Positions 11,484 through 22,152 of a DNA stretch of 64,000 nucleotides are shown here, one piece after another. The position numbers and the translations under genes are program-made. Source of the stretch: Dromaius novaehollandiae (taxonomy: Eukaryota > Chordata > Aves > Casuariiformes > Dromaiidae); assembly GCF_036370855.1 (NCBI RefSeq), contig NC_088099.1, forward strand, positions 24,333,501-24,397,500, given 5' to 3'. Under the pieces are notes generated by a model, which searched no databases, had not been told where the DNA came from, and worked only from the letters and a program-made list of their open reading frames with translations. Within the stretch, counting starts at the first letter, position 1. Each line of letters starts with the position of its first letter.

Positions 11484-13332
11484 CTAAATGAAAAAATAGA
11501 GAAAAACATGTTAATTATATTTATTAAAGCACAGGTTAATAATTACATTGTGTAAACTCCTACTCCAGCAATGCTCAATGAAGCTTAAGAGGCATCAGTT
11601 ACCTAGCACCTGACTGCGTGTAAGAGAGTTGGAGGTATGAACTGCATTGCAAAAGCATTTTCTAAAGCCAGAAGTGAAACCTTCCACCTATAATATAATA
11701 AATAGCAAAAAAAAAAAAAAGGTTAAATTGAGCTACTGTACAGTCAGCAGTCTGAATTCCAAATTTAAAATGCAATCTTTTCTCTTGAATGCATACTGAT
11801 TTTATGAGTATTTATAAAAAGCAATAGCCTGCAGCCATAAAGCTCACCTTATTTAATAGTGTTTCTAGGTACTTTATGAATGTAAGTTCATAAGTAAGGT
11901 TCAGAAAATTAGTGAATATGGTATTAGGTAATTCCTTCCAGTTGTCCAGGGAACATGTGTTTATTTAACTAATTCTTATTGCCTAAGGCTAAAGAGGTAA
12001 TTGTCTAAGGGTTTGTCTATATGCGAAGATAACAAGGAATAAGCAATTCCGGAGTTTCTGAATATTTGTTTGGCACTTTAATTTCAGAATAAATATGCCT
12101 GGCTCTGATTTAGCTCTGCAATAACAAAGTGGCCATAAGAGCTTTTCAGATTTAGATTCTACACATTATATTTAGACTTCATCTTAATCTAGACTAATTT
12201 TCAAGTGCAAATAGTTTCAGTAGGAATCAAATGAGAAAACAGGGGTGGCAACACTTAATAGTTACTTTGAGATCCTCTGAAGAATATTGTTATACCTCTG
12301 TGCACTAGCAACAGTGATTCTTGTCCAAATATTCAGAGGGAGTGCTTAACTCCCCCTGAAATCAACAATTGACAGATAAGTTAGGCTATTAAAAAAGTGT
12401 CATGCTTTTTAATGAATAGCATTTGGCTGAGCCCCCTGTACTTTACCTACTTCTCTATCAAAGGAAAAAGCATTGGAGAAATTGTGAGAAACAGCATGGA
12501 AGTCTTTGGAGAAGTTTAGGAAATTCCACATTCAAGTAAAATAAGTAAGGCTCACGCTAGTTTAGAAGAAAAGGTGAAGGATCAGGTTTTTTTCAGGATA
12601 AGATTTTCACATTTAAGTCACATAAGTGAAATAAATGTACATTCATTATAAGAACTTTCTCTATTTTATGGAAACAAGACATGTTTAAAGGAGAAGCTCT
12701 CTTGTTCAAATGACAAAAGTGGGCATGTATTAGGAGCTTTTTTGGGGGTGGGGTAAAGTAGATGGACCTGTAATCATAATCTTTGGGACACTTTTAATGT
12801 CTTCTTAAAAATACACAGCAGTTTTAAAATATTAAAATATGTAATAAGTATTGTGCTGGTTTTTATACTTATTGCACTTTTTCTATAACTGAAGCTTTAG
12901 TATATATACTGGTTTATGTATTCATTTTTCTCTAAGAACTTCTGATTTCAAGGCACAGTGATACACATTTTGCCGCCTCTGTTTCTTTTACCATTTCTCA
13001 TTCATCCATTTATTCTGTTCTTTAACCCAGTTTCTAATAGTTTACAATGTTTCCTTTAAAACCATAGCAGCACTGAACTAGTGGTGGTTCGTAGAAGCAA
13101 AGAAGACTGGTTGGAGGAAACATGGAACTGTTCAAAATTAAAGCCTGCTTGGTTCTTACCAGTGGACCAGTGATGCATCTGGCCCACAAGATAGGAGCAA
13201 ACAGGTTCCCTGGGAATCAATAGCCTCAGGTAAGCTGCTATTCTGCCCTTTATTTTTCCAAACAGATCATTGCTCATTGTGCAAAAAAGCCATATTTCAA
13301 CAATGCCAGCTACAAACTACAACAGTTCTTAC
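11484..13332 (-). other. Intron 4 of gene B, nothing recognised
   Basis: AT-rich intron of 1.85 kb with a short A run near 11710. I see no repeat family, exon or RNA gene in it. Confidence 0.6.
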
Positions 13333-13480
13333 CTGGAAAAGTAATGTTTTCAGAAGTAATAAAGCTATCTGTCATGTCACCAAAGATTATTGTCATGAGG
13401 GGGAGGCCTACGCCATGGAGTATGGCCATGGTAGTGCCTAGCACCATGAGGAATTTATCCAGCCAGTCAGAGTATCGAAA
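13333..13480 (-). CDS. ABCB4: Gene B exon 4: TM1
   Basis: 148 nt: [38 protein letters not shown] (TM1 region), then [11 protein letters not shown] with an NIT sequon. FRYSDW and GLPLM are family hallmarks. Acceptor TTTCAG, donor GTAAGA; ends after the first base of a split Val codon. Confidence 0.95.
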
Positions 13481-13804
13481 CTGAAAGTGGAAAGAGAACT
13501 GTGCTGAAAACTTCACTAATCACAGTAAATGCATTGAGTGATAATACAGTGTTAATGATGCAGAAGCAGGCTGTAAAAAGTAAACCAGTAAAATAATACA
13601 ATTTTAATATATAAAATAAAATGGCAAAATCATAGCATAAATAACATCTTAATAAGTGCTTTAATAATATGGCTGTAATAAAATATTAATGATAATAAAA
13701 TATTTAAATGTGTATGTTCAACAAATTTTGCCTTCTATTTAACTACCTTCATTAGAATTTCAATTGATGAATGTAACTGAAAGTAACAAAATAAAATACT
13801 TTAT

Positions 13805-13848
13805 ACATGCATACATACATACATACATATATATATACACACACACAC
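13805..13848 (+). repeat. ACAT / AT / AC compound microsatellite
   Basis: Consecutive runs of catacata, tatata and acacac units. Confidence 0.95.
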
Positions 13849-15369
13849 CATTACAGTATCTTAAATATGTACACACTTGAGGCTAGTGGGTCTATACCAC
13901 TTTAAATAACTTCAAGGTCAATATATTTAAAGCTGTACAAAAACAATATGTATTTTACTGTGTTACTTTACTGTTACTTTTCATGCAACTTAAATATGAA
14001 TTTGTACTAAGAAGAGTAAGAATTTCACTATACATTATACTGTACAGACATATGTAACTAGAAAGCAATTACTCTGGGTTTTAGTCAAAGCTTTCTGAAG
14101 CCAGTCTCTTAAATTTGATTACTAGCCCTACATGGAGGCAGGAACCCTAGGCTACTTTTGCCCACAGTAACCTCTAAACAGATCTGAGTTCATGGTAACT
14201 GTGAGTTACCTTTTTCTGCTTGTGTTGAGGGGTAAATCACCTCTCACGCTGTGAAAAAATAGTGCTTAGGAATGGCTAGCTCAGAGCAGCTAACATGTAG
14301 GAGCTTGCTTCTGTCCCCATATGCCAAATCATGAGGAAGAGAGAGAGACAAAGGAGCAAAAATAAGTCGCCTAATGGAGGGGATGGTTTCAGCATCCTGG
14401 AGCGCTTGCTAGGCACCTGGCATCTCCGTGCAGCCCCTGGGATTTGCTTGGGATGCACCAGTTTGTGTGCGACATCTCTGGCCCTGCTGTCAGAAAATAG
14501 GTGCAAGTGCTCAGGAGCGGTCAGTGCACATGATTCCTAGCTGACTCCCACACCAAGAAGAGGATCAATGGTTTTTCCTCCTCCAACTGGTAGTGGTGTC
14601 CTAAAAGCCAAGGGTGTGAAATAATCCCTGAAATCCTTTACCCTTAAGGAAGCTGTGCTCTTTGGTGTACAGGTAGGGACCACGGGCTGCACCTTTAGCT
14701 AGGTGCTTTTTGAAGGGAACTGGTTTTGCTCTGGCTGTTAGCCGAATGGAGCTGCCCTGCTTTTCCTCGTTAGTCCAAGCAGCTTGGTGCTTGTCCTCTG
14801 TGTGGGGAGGTAGGAATTACCTATGTGTGGTTTTTATCTTGTGAATTTATACTATGAGCTTCCTGAAGCTTTTCAGAAAATGGAGAGGAAGATGGGAAGT
14901 ATGCTGAATGCAGAGGTAACATGGGAAATATGGGGGGGAGCTGAGAGTTTGGTGCTCACTGTCATCATTTCTTTCTTGTGCAACAATGGTTTTCTCTTGC
15001 TTCATCTGCCAGAAACAGTTTTGTTTTAAATGCTGGAATTATGCTCCAGGAAGTAGAGATCCTTGGTTTTCTAGAGGTATTTGGGGTGAGATTATTTCAC
15101 TTATAAAAGAATAACTTTCCTAAAGCAGTCTCAGATTCTCAGTTAGATGCAGATTTGACTTAAACTTGAATAAATCTGAAGTCTACTACTAGTTAAGTTA
15201 ATGATGACATTGAATTTAAGTAAATCTTCTTGCAGTTGTCAATAGGACAAAAAATACAGGAGCTACCCTCTCCTTTCTTTTCCAAGCTAATTCAAATAGC
15301 TCATGTACTTTTTCATCTGAAGTCCTCAAGAGGGCAGGTAATATTATTGTAACTAAAGCTGTAATAGGA

Positions 15370-15602
15370 GAAATTCTGATGGGATATCAGGAAAAGTTCT
15401 TCATATGATCATGGTCAAGCACTTGTTCAAGTGCCTAGAAAGGCTAAGGAATTGCCACTGCTGGAGATTTTCCAAACTTGCCAGGATGAGGCAAGAAACC
15501 TGAGCAACCTACTCTAACTCAGATGTTTAGCCTGGCTTTGAGCAGGACGTGGGGCCAGATGACCTTCTGAGGTTCCTTCCAACCTGGATTTCTCTAGGAT
15601 TG
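15370..15602 (+). mobile_element. CR1 LINE 3' fragment
   Basis: On the plus strand the order matches the conserved CR1 3' end: an aggaaaagttcttca block, a ggtcaagcac block, gagattttccaaactt, gagcaacctactctaa, ccagatgaccttctgagg and ttccttccaacc. Divergent and 5'-truncated as is usual for CR1 in birds. Antisense to gene B. Confidence 0.8.
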
Positions 15603-16363
15603 CTCTAACAGTGCAAAATACATAAATATTGTGGCCTGCATATAAAGTAAGATACCACAGAACTTACAATTGTGTGCTTCCAAGTCACCTTGTTAAAATG
15701 AATACAACTATATTGTACACTCTGCTGTGAATCTCGCCTCTTGCTTGCTGGATATAAATGTGGATTTGGGTGGGGGATGACTGAGAAGAGATGAGACTAG
15801 TTAGCAATTAGCATAACACTAATAAGTTAGAATCAGCTGCAAAAGAATGACTTGAAAATGGAAACTAAGATTCCATGTGTCTGAAAATACTTTTTTAAGA
15901 ATATTCCATTAAGCAGCTATGGCTGGTGCTTTTGCAAGTCTAGCTATTCTATTTCGGGAGATGAAAGAAATTTCTGTCATATGCTACCCTTATGCAGAGG
16001 ATTTTCTTTTTCGTTCTGGTCATGTCTCCCAACTGATCACATTTCAGATCCATGTAACACCTCCCTCTCTATCCACCTGCTAACAGAGCTATGTCAGCAT
16101 CTGTTGGATGTAGCTGTGACAGTAAAAATCCCAGGCATTGACAGGATTTAAGCTAGTTTACTTCATCTCCTGTGTCTGCCTTTTCTTTCCTTTCTCCTCC
16201 ATTTTCCCTTCCCATTGTAGATCTTTGGGTACTCTATACCATAAACAGCAAAGTGCCACCAGTATAGCTCTGCAGTAGGAATAGAGATTGCATATAAAAA
16301 TAATAAATTTAATGCATTATGGTATAATGTGATTGCTAAAAATGCAAATAGCATAGAACTTAC

Positions 16364-16418
16364 CACTGTTAATGGACTGACCATATTCAGTTTCTCAGCT
16401 TTCTTCTTGTCCCCACCA
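16364..16418 (-). CDS. ABCB4: Gene B exon 3: basic cytosolic segment
   Basis: 55 nt: split Cys, then GGDKKKAEKLNMVSPLTV. A Lys-rich segment before TM1 is typical of ABCB1/ABCB4. Acceptor TTTTAG, donor GTAAGT. It joins exon 4 in phase 0. Confidence 0.85.
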
Positions 16419-19400
16419 CTAAAAAATTATGATTGTATTTTTAAGTAGGAAGAGCACTTACAACATCAAAGCAGGTCTAATGCATTATTAATACAGCTAC
16501 ATTCTCTTAATTGTGTTCAGATGTAAGGAGAAGATACAGGAAAATAAAATAACTTTCAATGTACTCTCAGTGAATTTCTCTGAACACTGTCAAAAATATG
16601 TTCAAGAAATTCTCAAGTTTGGTGTTGTAAAAATACAAGGAGCCTCCTGGAAGAATACCCTACAGTTTAGATCTAGATTATAAGCTACTTATGTGAGACC
16701 CATGTTTAAAATCACAGCTGCCATTAAAAAGTATTAACAGTGGCTGTAGCTAAATCTACAGTGGGACTTAGATATCTGTAGCAAAAGTCCTCCACAAACT
16801 TTACTAGTTTCCTCCTATCTACAAAACGCTCCAGATTTTTTCTTAAAGAAGAGTGTGGGGAGTTCTTTGATCATTAAAAGCTGTCTGTCTAGCCTTTCTA
16901 GACTAGGCTAGGACCTAATAGTACCTACTGGCAATATTTTTAAATAGCTTTTGAAAATTGGGTGGATGGGCTAATATCGCTGAAATGTTACCTCTCATGG
17001 TCTGTCAAAGATCTCTCATTTTTGGACTAAATACTTTGATTTCACATCATTCGACTGCAGTTCTGCAAACCGGTCTCTCTAATCATAAGAATCAATCTAT
17101 AGAATTGAACTTAGAAGAAAGTAATCATTTGAAACATGAAATGGACTACAAAGAGGCAAAAATGAAACCAAGTTGGAAAAGGTGAAGGTGGTGGCAGGAA
17201 GAACGCAATGCTTTGTCATGGTCAGAAGAGTTGTTGCAGTAAAAACAAAAAATGAACAGGTAGAATTTCAGTAAAATCACTTTGAATTTGTGGGGAAGTG
17301 TCTTTATTTTTCAGGGATTCATTACTTTTTTTACACCATGCAAAGAATATTGGTCAGGCACTCCAGAAGCACCAAGTATATCAGGCAGCATGGGGAACAC
17401 ATTATACCATGCAGATGCAGAGCTACACAGACAGCTCTCCAGGTAGGTTTAGACAACATAGTTAGTTGTAGCAGATAGATCTAAGCAAACACTAAACATG
17501 TGACTGCTTCCAGCAGGTAAGCTCCCTCACTCAGAGCTAAGTCAGTGCTGTGTAAGGACACATCAGTTATACTGTGTGAAGATACCCTTTGAGATATTAA
17601 CATGATTCCCAGGGCTGGAAGAAGATTTGTGTCAACCAGTGTTAAAATGATGTACGAGTTTTGCTTGCAGTTGAAAAAGCTGAAGGTTTCCAGCTGAAAA
17701 AGGTTAACTGAAGCACTAATCTTTAGCTAAGTCTATTATAGGAAAACTTTGGGGTTTTTTTTGTTTTTATTTTGGTGGCAAACCTATATTCATTGCATTG
17801 CCATTATAAATGATACCAACTTTAGATCCAAAAGTGATAGTGATCAGTTTTTGCTTAGGCACAGATGACAAAATAAAGTGTTATGCTCATAGTTGTTAAT
17901 TTGGGATTAAACTGTATTGCTCTAATTTGAGCACTCCCAGCAAAAACTCTGTCAAATGGGCAGGGTAATCTTCAATAAAAATATGCATCTTGCTCAAGTA
18001 GTGCATCGGATTTTCACTGGATACTGCTATAATATTATAGAATTTTGCATTCATTTGCTGCCTTCTGAAACATGTCAAGCTGTTGTTAAAGGCTACTTTA
18101 TTTGCAGAAGGAAACAGGGTTTTTAGTTGTGGTTTTTGTGTTTTTTTAAACAATTTTAAGGAGAAAACATGAGATATTTTATTTTTACCTGATATCTTCA
18201 AAGCCTTTTGGTACAGTATAACTAGCAGTGATAGCAGTAAGTGTTTTTCTGGGTATGCTGGAGATTGCAAGTTGGTGAACACTAAGATGATAGATTACCA
18301 AACTTCCATCCATGGACAGCACAAAGTCAGGACAATTTGGTAATTTTAAAACTTTTTGTCTAAATCAGATTTAAATATCTCCTCTTTATCATGAAAAAGG
18401 AGGAAGATGAGCTCTCACAAGTGTCTCTGACCTACAAATAATCAAATAGGAGGCATGAGAAGGCTGTTACCTGAATAGACAGTGAGTTCCCTCTCCAAAC
18501 AGCCTGCACTCTCCAAACAAAACTAAGCCCAAACAGCACATTTTAAAGATGTAGGTAAAATGTCAAACTCTTTCCACTCTGTTGCAATAGGGCTTTTCTT
18601 AGGAGACTGGAAAGTCCAATGTCTGGTTAAATACTAGTCTTTCTCCTGCTGTCATTGGCACAAGTTATTGTAAAGGACATGAAACACTGTGTCAGTCAAC
18701 AATTTCATAAACTCTTACTAATCCCAGTTCAGATGAGTCACTATTTCCACTTTTACCACATGCACAGGTCAGTTTCTGGTGCCCTTTAAGTCCCACTCAG
18801 CCGATACTAAACCCTCACCCCTAAAGTACGTGGGGATTATGTGTCTTTTACCGTGTAACATGTGAAACAATTACAGTATTATGCAGTTCTTTAATCATGG
18901 AATACATGTTCTGCCACGAGCTGTTTCTTTTTTGAAATGGATAAATGGGGTACAGAGGGGAGTGTGCAGGACATTTGACCCAAACTGGCCCTCCCGTACA
19001 GTTAAAAGTTATACTACTTTCAGAGAATGTTTAGAAGCATGTGACTAAGCTGTCCATTATCTATTCTAACTTCAGTTCTTTCAGTATTTCAGATTAGCCT
19101 TGGTACAAAGCAGGACAGATAAAGCTGCCACTATCTTCTTGGAAAAGGATGAATAAATCAGTCAAATTTTCAATAACTCCAGCTGAAAATCTCAATCAAT
19201 CATGGCAGCAAGGTACCAGCAAGACTTCGTGCTGCACAGACTTTCCCTGACCTCATAGAGTCAATAGGATTTATTTGTTAACAATTAATTTATATTTGAG
19301 GGAGAATAATAGATATCAAAGATTTTTCCCCCAAAGGAAAATCATTTTAGTATTGATGTATTGTTTAGAGGTAACATTTAAGCCCACCTATTTAAAGGTA

Positions 19401-19441
19401 AAACATTAGTAGAATATTTTGAAGTCAGCTGGGATACTTAC
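16419..19441 (-). other. Intron 2 of gene B, nothing recognised
   Basis: 3.0 kb AT-rich intron. One 128-codon open frame on the minus strand (17896-18282) matches no family I know and lacks splice or codon support. No repeats identified. Confidence 0.55.
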
Positions 19442-19539
19442 CATTTGCCTTCAGATCCATAATCCTGATATGATGCAACAATATTTTCATCTTTTCTATT
19501 TATGTAAGACTTTGTTTCATCTTCAGAACCCATTTTAAT
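19442..19539 (-). CDS. ABCB4: Gene B exon 2: start codon and N-terminus
   Basis: 98 nt: 6 nt of 5'UTR after acceptor AAACAG, then ATG at 19533-19531 with A at -3 and G at +4 (good initiation context). It encodes MGSEDETKSYINRKDENIV and ASYQDYGSEGK, ending in a split codon that becomes Cys with exon 3. Donor GTAAGT. The N-terminus is a poorly conserved cytosolic tail, so exon identity rests on splice fit and reading phase. Confidence 0.8.
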
Positions 19540-21786
19540 CTGTTTGAGAAATGAAGTACGTCAGGAAACAACTACAAGTAATATTTAATTGAAAATACAC
19601 AAAGTTAGCAAACTGAAGACCTGTATCTTGATGTGTTGCTGGAAACCAAAGTTATGGCCTATCTTCAGTTTCTAAGCAGGACTCGCAGTGGAAATTAGTT
19701 TTTGCTTACAGGATTTGACTATGCCTCTGCATAATCCTTGGGAGTATCTAATTTCAAAGCAAGTAAATTTCCTCAGTTTACCATAATTAATACAAAATAA
19801 AAAGTAAAATGCATTTTAAAGTAGAATGAAGTTTCACTGGCAATTTTTATTTTTTAGTCTTCCCCATCAAACATTGATAATATCTCTCAGATGAAATAAA
19901 TGTACTGACTTACCATGAGGGCTGATCTTAATCTGTTTTCACCTCTTTTGGAAGGTTATTCAGCAATCAATAGGACTAGTTTGAATAGGGCTCTGCAGTG
20001 AGGCTGGACTTCGCTCATTCTACGTAAAACTAATGAGGAAAAGCTTTCAATAACTGGTGCATGCCAGCCTTTTGCAGTGCCCCTGGAGCCTGCCAGGTCT
20101 GTGAGGGAATATATGCACACTCTGCCTCCAAACAGGAAATGCTCAGCAATGAATGGTTTTCAACAGCCTGTTTGATCATTGTCACTCTTTTGTCAGAAAG
20201 CCACCTCTCAACTCCTCCCAAAGTCTCTTTCTGTTAATATTTTAATCATTCCTTGCAAGGTTCAGGAATAATCAGGATGATTATGAAGTAGCACCACTTC
20301 TGGAGCAGACCACCATACTGGGCAGTGAACCCACTATAAGCTCTCCAGTGGAAGGTGTTCTTGTTATCATCGTTCTGCCATACATGATCAAACCAAATGG
20401 GAGACAACATGTTCCCTTCTGGGTATCTTGTGTCCCAACGATGGAGTTCATTTGCAGAAAATCATACGCTTTCCATAGTGAAACTGCTAGTAAAGACTCT
20501 CTAGCTCTAATACTATGAGAGGCAACAGTTAATGCATTTAAGCCTTATACAATTTAAACTAAGTTGTACTTTATCTCTTGAGTTAGCTCATCTGAAAATT
20601 TTAGGGATGGTCTCATTTCTGTCTGGAGAGTCACTGCTGCCTTTTGAGAGTTTGATAGCATTGATTGAGAAGGGAGGGAAAGTGTAAAAAAATCATTAAA
20701 CCAAAAAATTTGAACAGTGAAAATGAAGCTTGGCAGTGTGAGAGTTATTAGGAACTCAGAAAAACTTGGTGTTTTACCTTCATGCTGAGTTCTCAGGGTC
20801 TCATCCTCACAGAACTGTGGTGACAGCAGGAGGAGGCAGCGGAGGGGAAGGGAAGAGCTGCTTGCTCATCAGGAGAGGCTGGAGAGGAGAGACAAGCAAC
20901 CATGGCAGTCCCCAAGCATCTATGCAGATGCAATATGCTGTTCGGCTTTCTATGGCTGCATGTAAAAAACTGCCTGCAATTCCTAACACAAAAGTTTGCC
21001 AGTTCCTATTTTGCACGGGGTAAAGACATGGTGTGCTGTCAAAACAATATTGCTAGAAGTGATAGCATGTGGTAAATGTGGCAAAGCACCCTTCTCTCTT
21101 CTTGGGGGGACACAAGCCATGTTCGATTTCCTGTCTCAGGCTGCCAGCCAGAACTGGGGATGAAAGCAGTCCTGAACCCTGGCTGCAGCATTCCTGTGAC
21201 TCCTCAAGCCTCTGAACCCAAAAGGACTCCTCAGAGCTGTGCAGGATTTCCACGTGGGAAGCATGCAGCTGCAGGGAGTCTCAGGAACGGTGCTGAGCTG
21301 CTACTGCTGCTCCCAGAGCTGACTGTGGTAGGGTATTTGGGAAGTTTCACACCTTTTGAGATGTGGAGGGCAATGGGCAGGGCACCATTAACATCCACAG
21401 TGTTATTGTATATGAAAGCATTGCCATCAGAGTATACACCACTATATTCAGGGAGAGGAAAGGGGCCACATGGCAGATCCCTGGTATAGAAGTCTAACAT
21501 TAGCATGGCATGTCATATGTCTGCCTCATGTGGCCTGAACTAGGCACTCATACTCTGCAAAGGCTGGGTGGATGAATTTCATATAATTGCTACACAGAAG
21601 ATTTCTCCCACAGCTTAGAGCCCTGAGGGGGGTTGCTTTTAAAAGTACAGCAACCCTTATGCTCAGTCTGGTGATAGACACCACTTCTCCACAATGCTGA
21701 GCCCAATACTGTAATTCCACCAGAAGCATCACACATTCTCCTGCGCACACTCTACAGGCATGTAGAGACGTATCTCAGCAGCACTC

Positions 21787-22152
21787 TTACCTGGGCTGGC
21801 ATGAGGCACGCATGGGGATTGCCAAAGCCAGCTGTGACAGGGAGCAGCCTAATGGCATCAAGTATCCCTTGATGTGCCATTGCAGGGGTCTTCTGCAACA
21901 TCCATGGGCAGGGCCCTGGAGCAGCACCGGAGGGTGCACACTCCTCTCCAAATTCTCCCACACAGGACCCAGGGTGCAGATGTCTAAACACACTGCTGGC
22001 TCTCTGGTATGCTCCCGCACAAAGACCTCTTCAAGCTCTCTGCAGTAGGCATGCAATTGCTGTGCCTCACCCAAAGTGCCACTGCTGTCCTGGGTCTTCA
22101 AGAACACCCTTTTCATTAGCTTGAACCTTTTGTGATGTGACTCACCAGTCAT
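21787..22152 (-). pseudogene. Possible Myb/SANT-like domain remnant
   Basis: A 121-codon open frame on the minus strand begins with KRFKLMKRVFLKTQD, then GTLGEAQ and CRELEEVF. This spacing resembles the last helix of Myb/SANT-like (MADF-type) DNA-binding domains found in Harbinger-type transposons and their domesticated relatives: K(F/I)K-x-L-(K/R), a small Gly-rich turn, then a YxELxxIF-like helix. In-frame sequence upstream hits a TAG just before the Met, so the N-terminal helices are missing or broken. The following 70 residues are not recognisable. Weak, from pattern memory only; it could be a chance frame in a GC-rich block. Confidence 0.25.

Larger units (their letters stand above)
13481..16363 (-). 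other. Intron 3 of gene B
   Basis: Contains an (ACAT/AT/AC)n microsatellite (13805-13848), a GC-richer non-AT patch at about 14270-14830 of unknown origin, and a CR1 3' fragment (15370-15602). The remainder is featureless. Confidence 0.6.
1301..19539 (-). other. ABCB4: Gene B: ABCB4/ABCB1-like transporter, 5' part (coding exons 2-10)
   Basis: Nine exons join in compatible phase into 388 residues from Met1 to the end of TM6. The gene runs off the left edge before NBD1. Order: short charged cytosolic N-terminus, TM1 (exon 4), an extracellular loop with several N-glycosylation sequons (exons 4-5), TM2 and intracellular helix (exon 6), TM3-TM4 (exon 7), intracellular loop 2 (exon 8), TM5 (exon 9), TM6 (exon 10). 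ABCB4-like points are FPVNFSL and LEEEMTRYAYYY in the first loop and [12 protein letters not shown] before TM5, together with its location directly downstream of gene A, where mammals have ABCB4 (a canalicular phosphatidylcholine floppase). It could instead be a sauropsid-specific ABCB1 copy. The frame is intact in every visible exon. The untranslated first exon was not found. Confidence 0.85.

Noticed and set aside
17896..18282. 128-codon minus-strand open frame in intron 2 of gene B.
   Set aside because: AT-rich, no family resemblance, and it would interrupt a well-supported exon 2 to exon 3 splice.
21076..21489. 137-codon plus-strand open frame.
   Set aside because: It overlaps open frames on the other strand in the same GC-rich block; no recognisable domain, start context or splice support.
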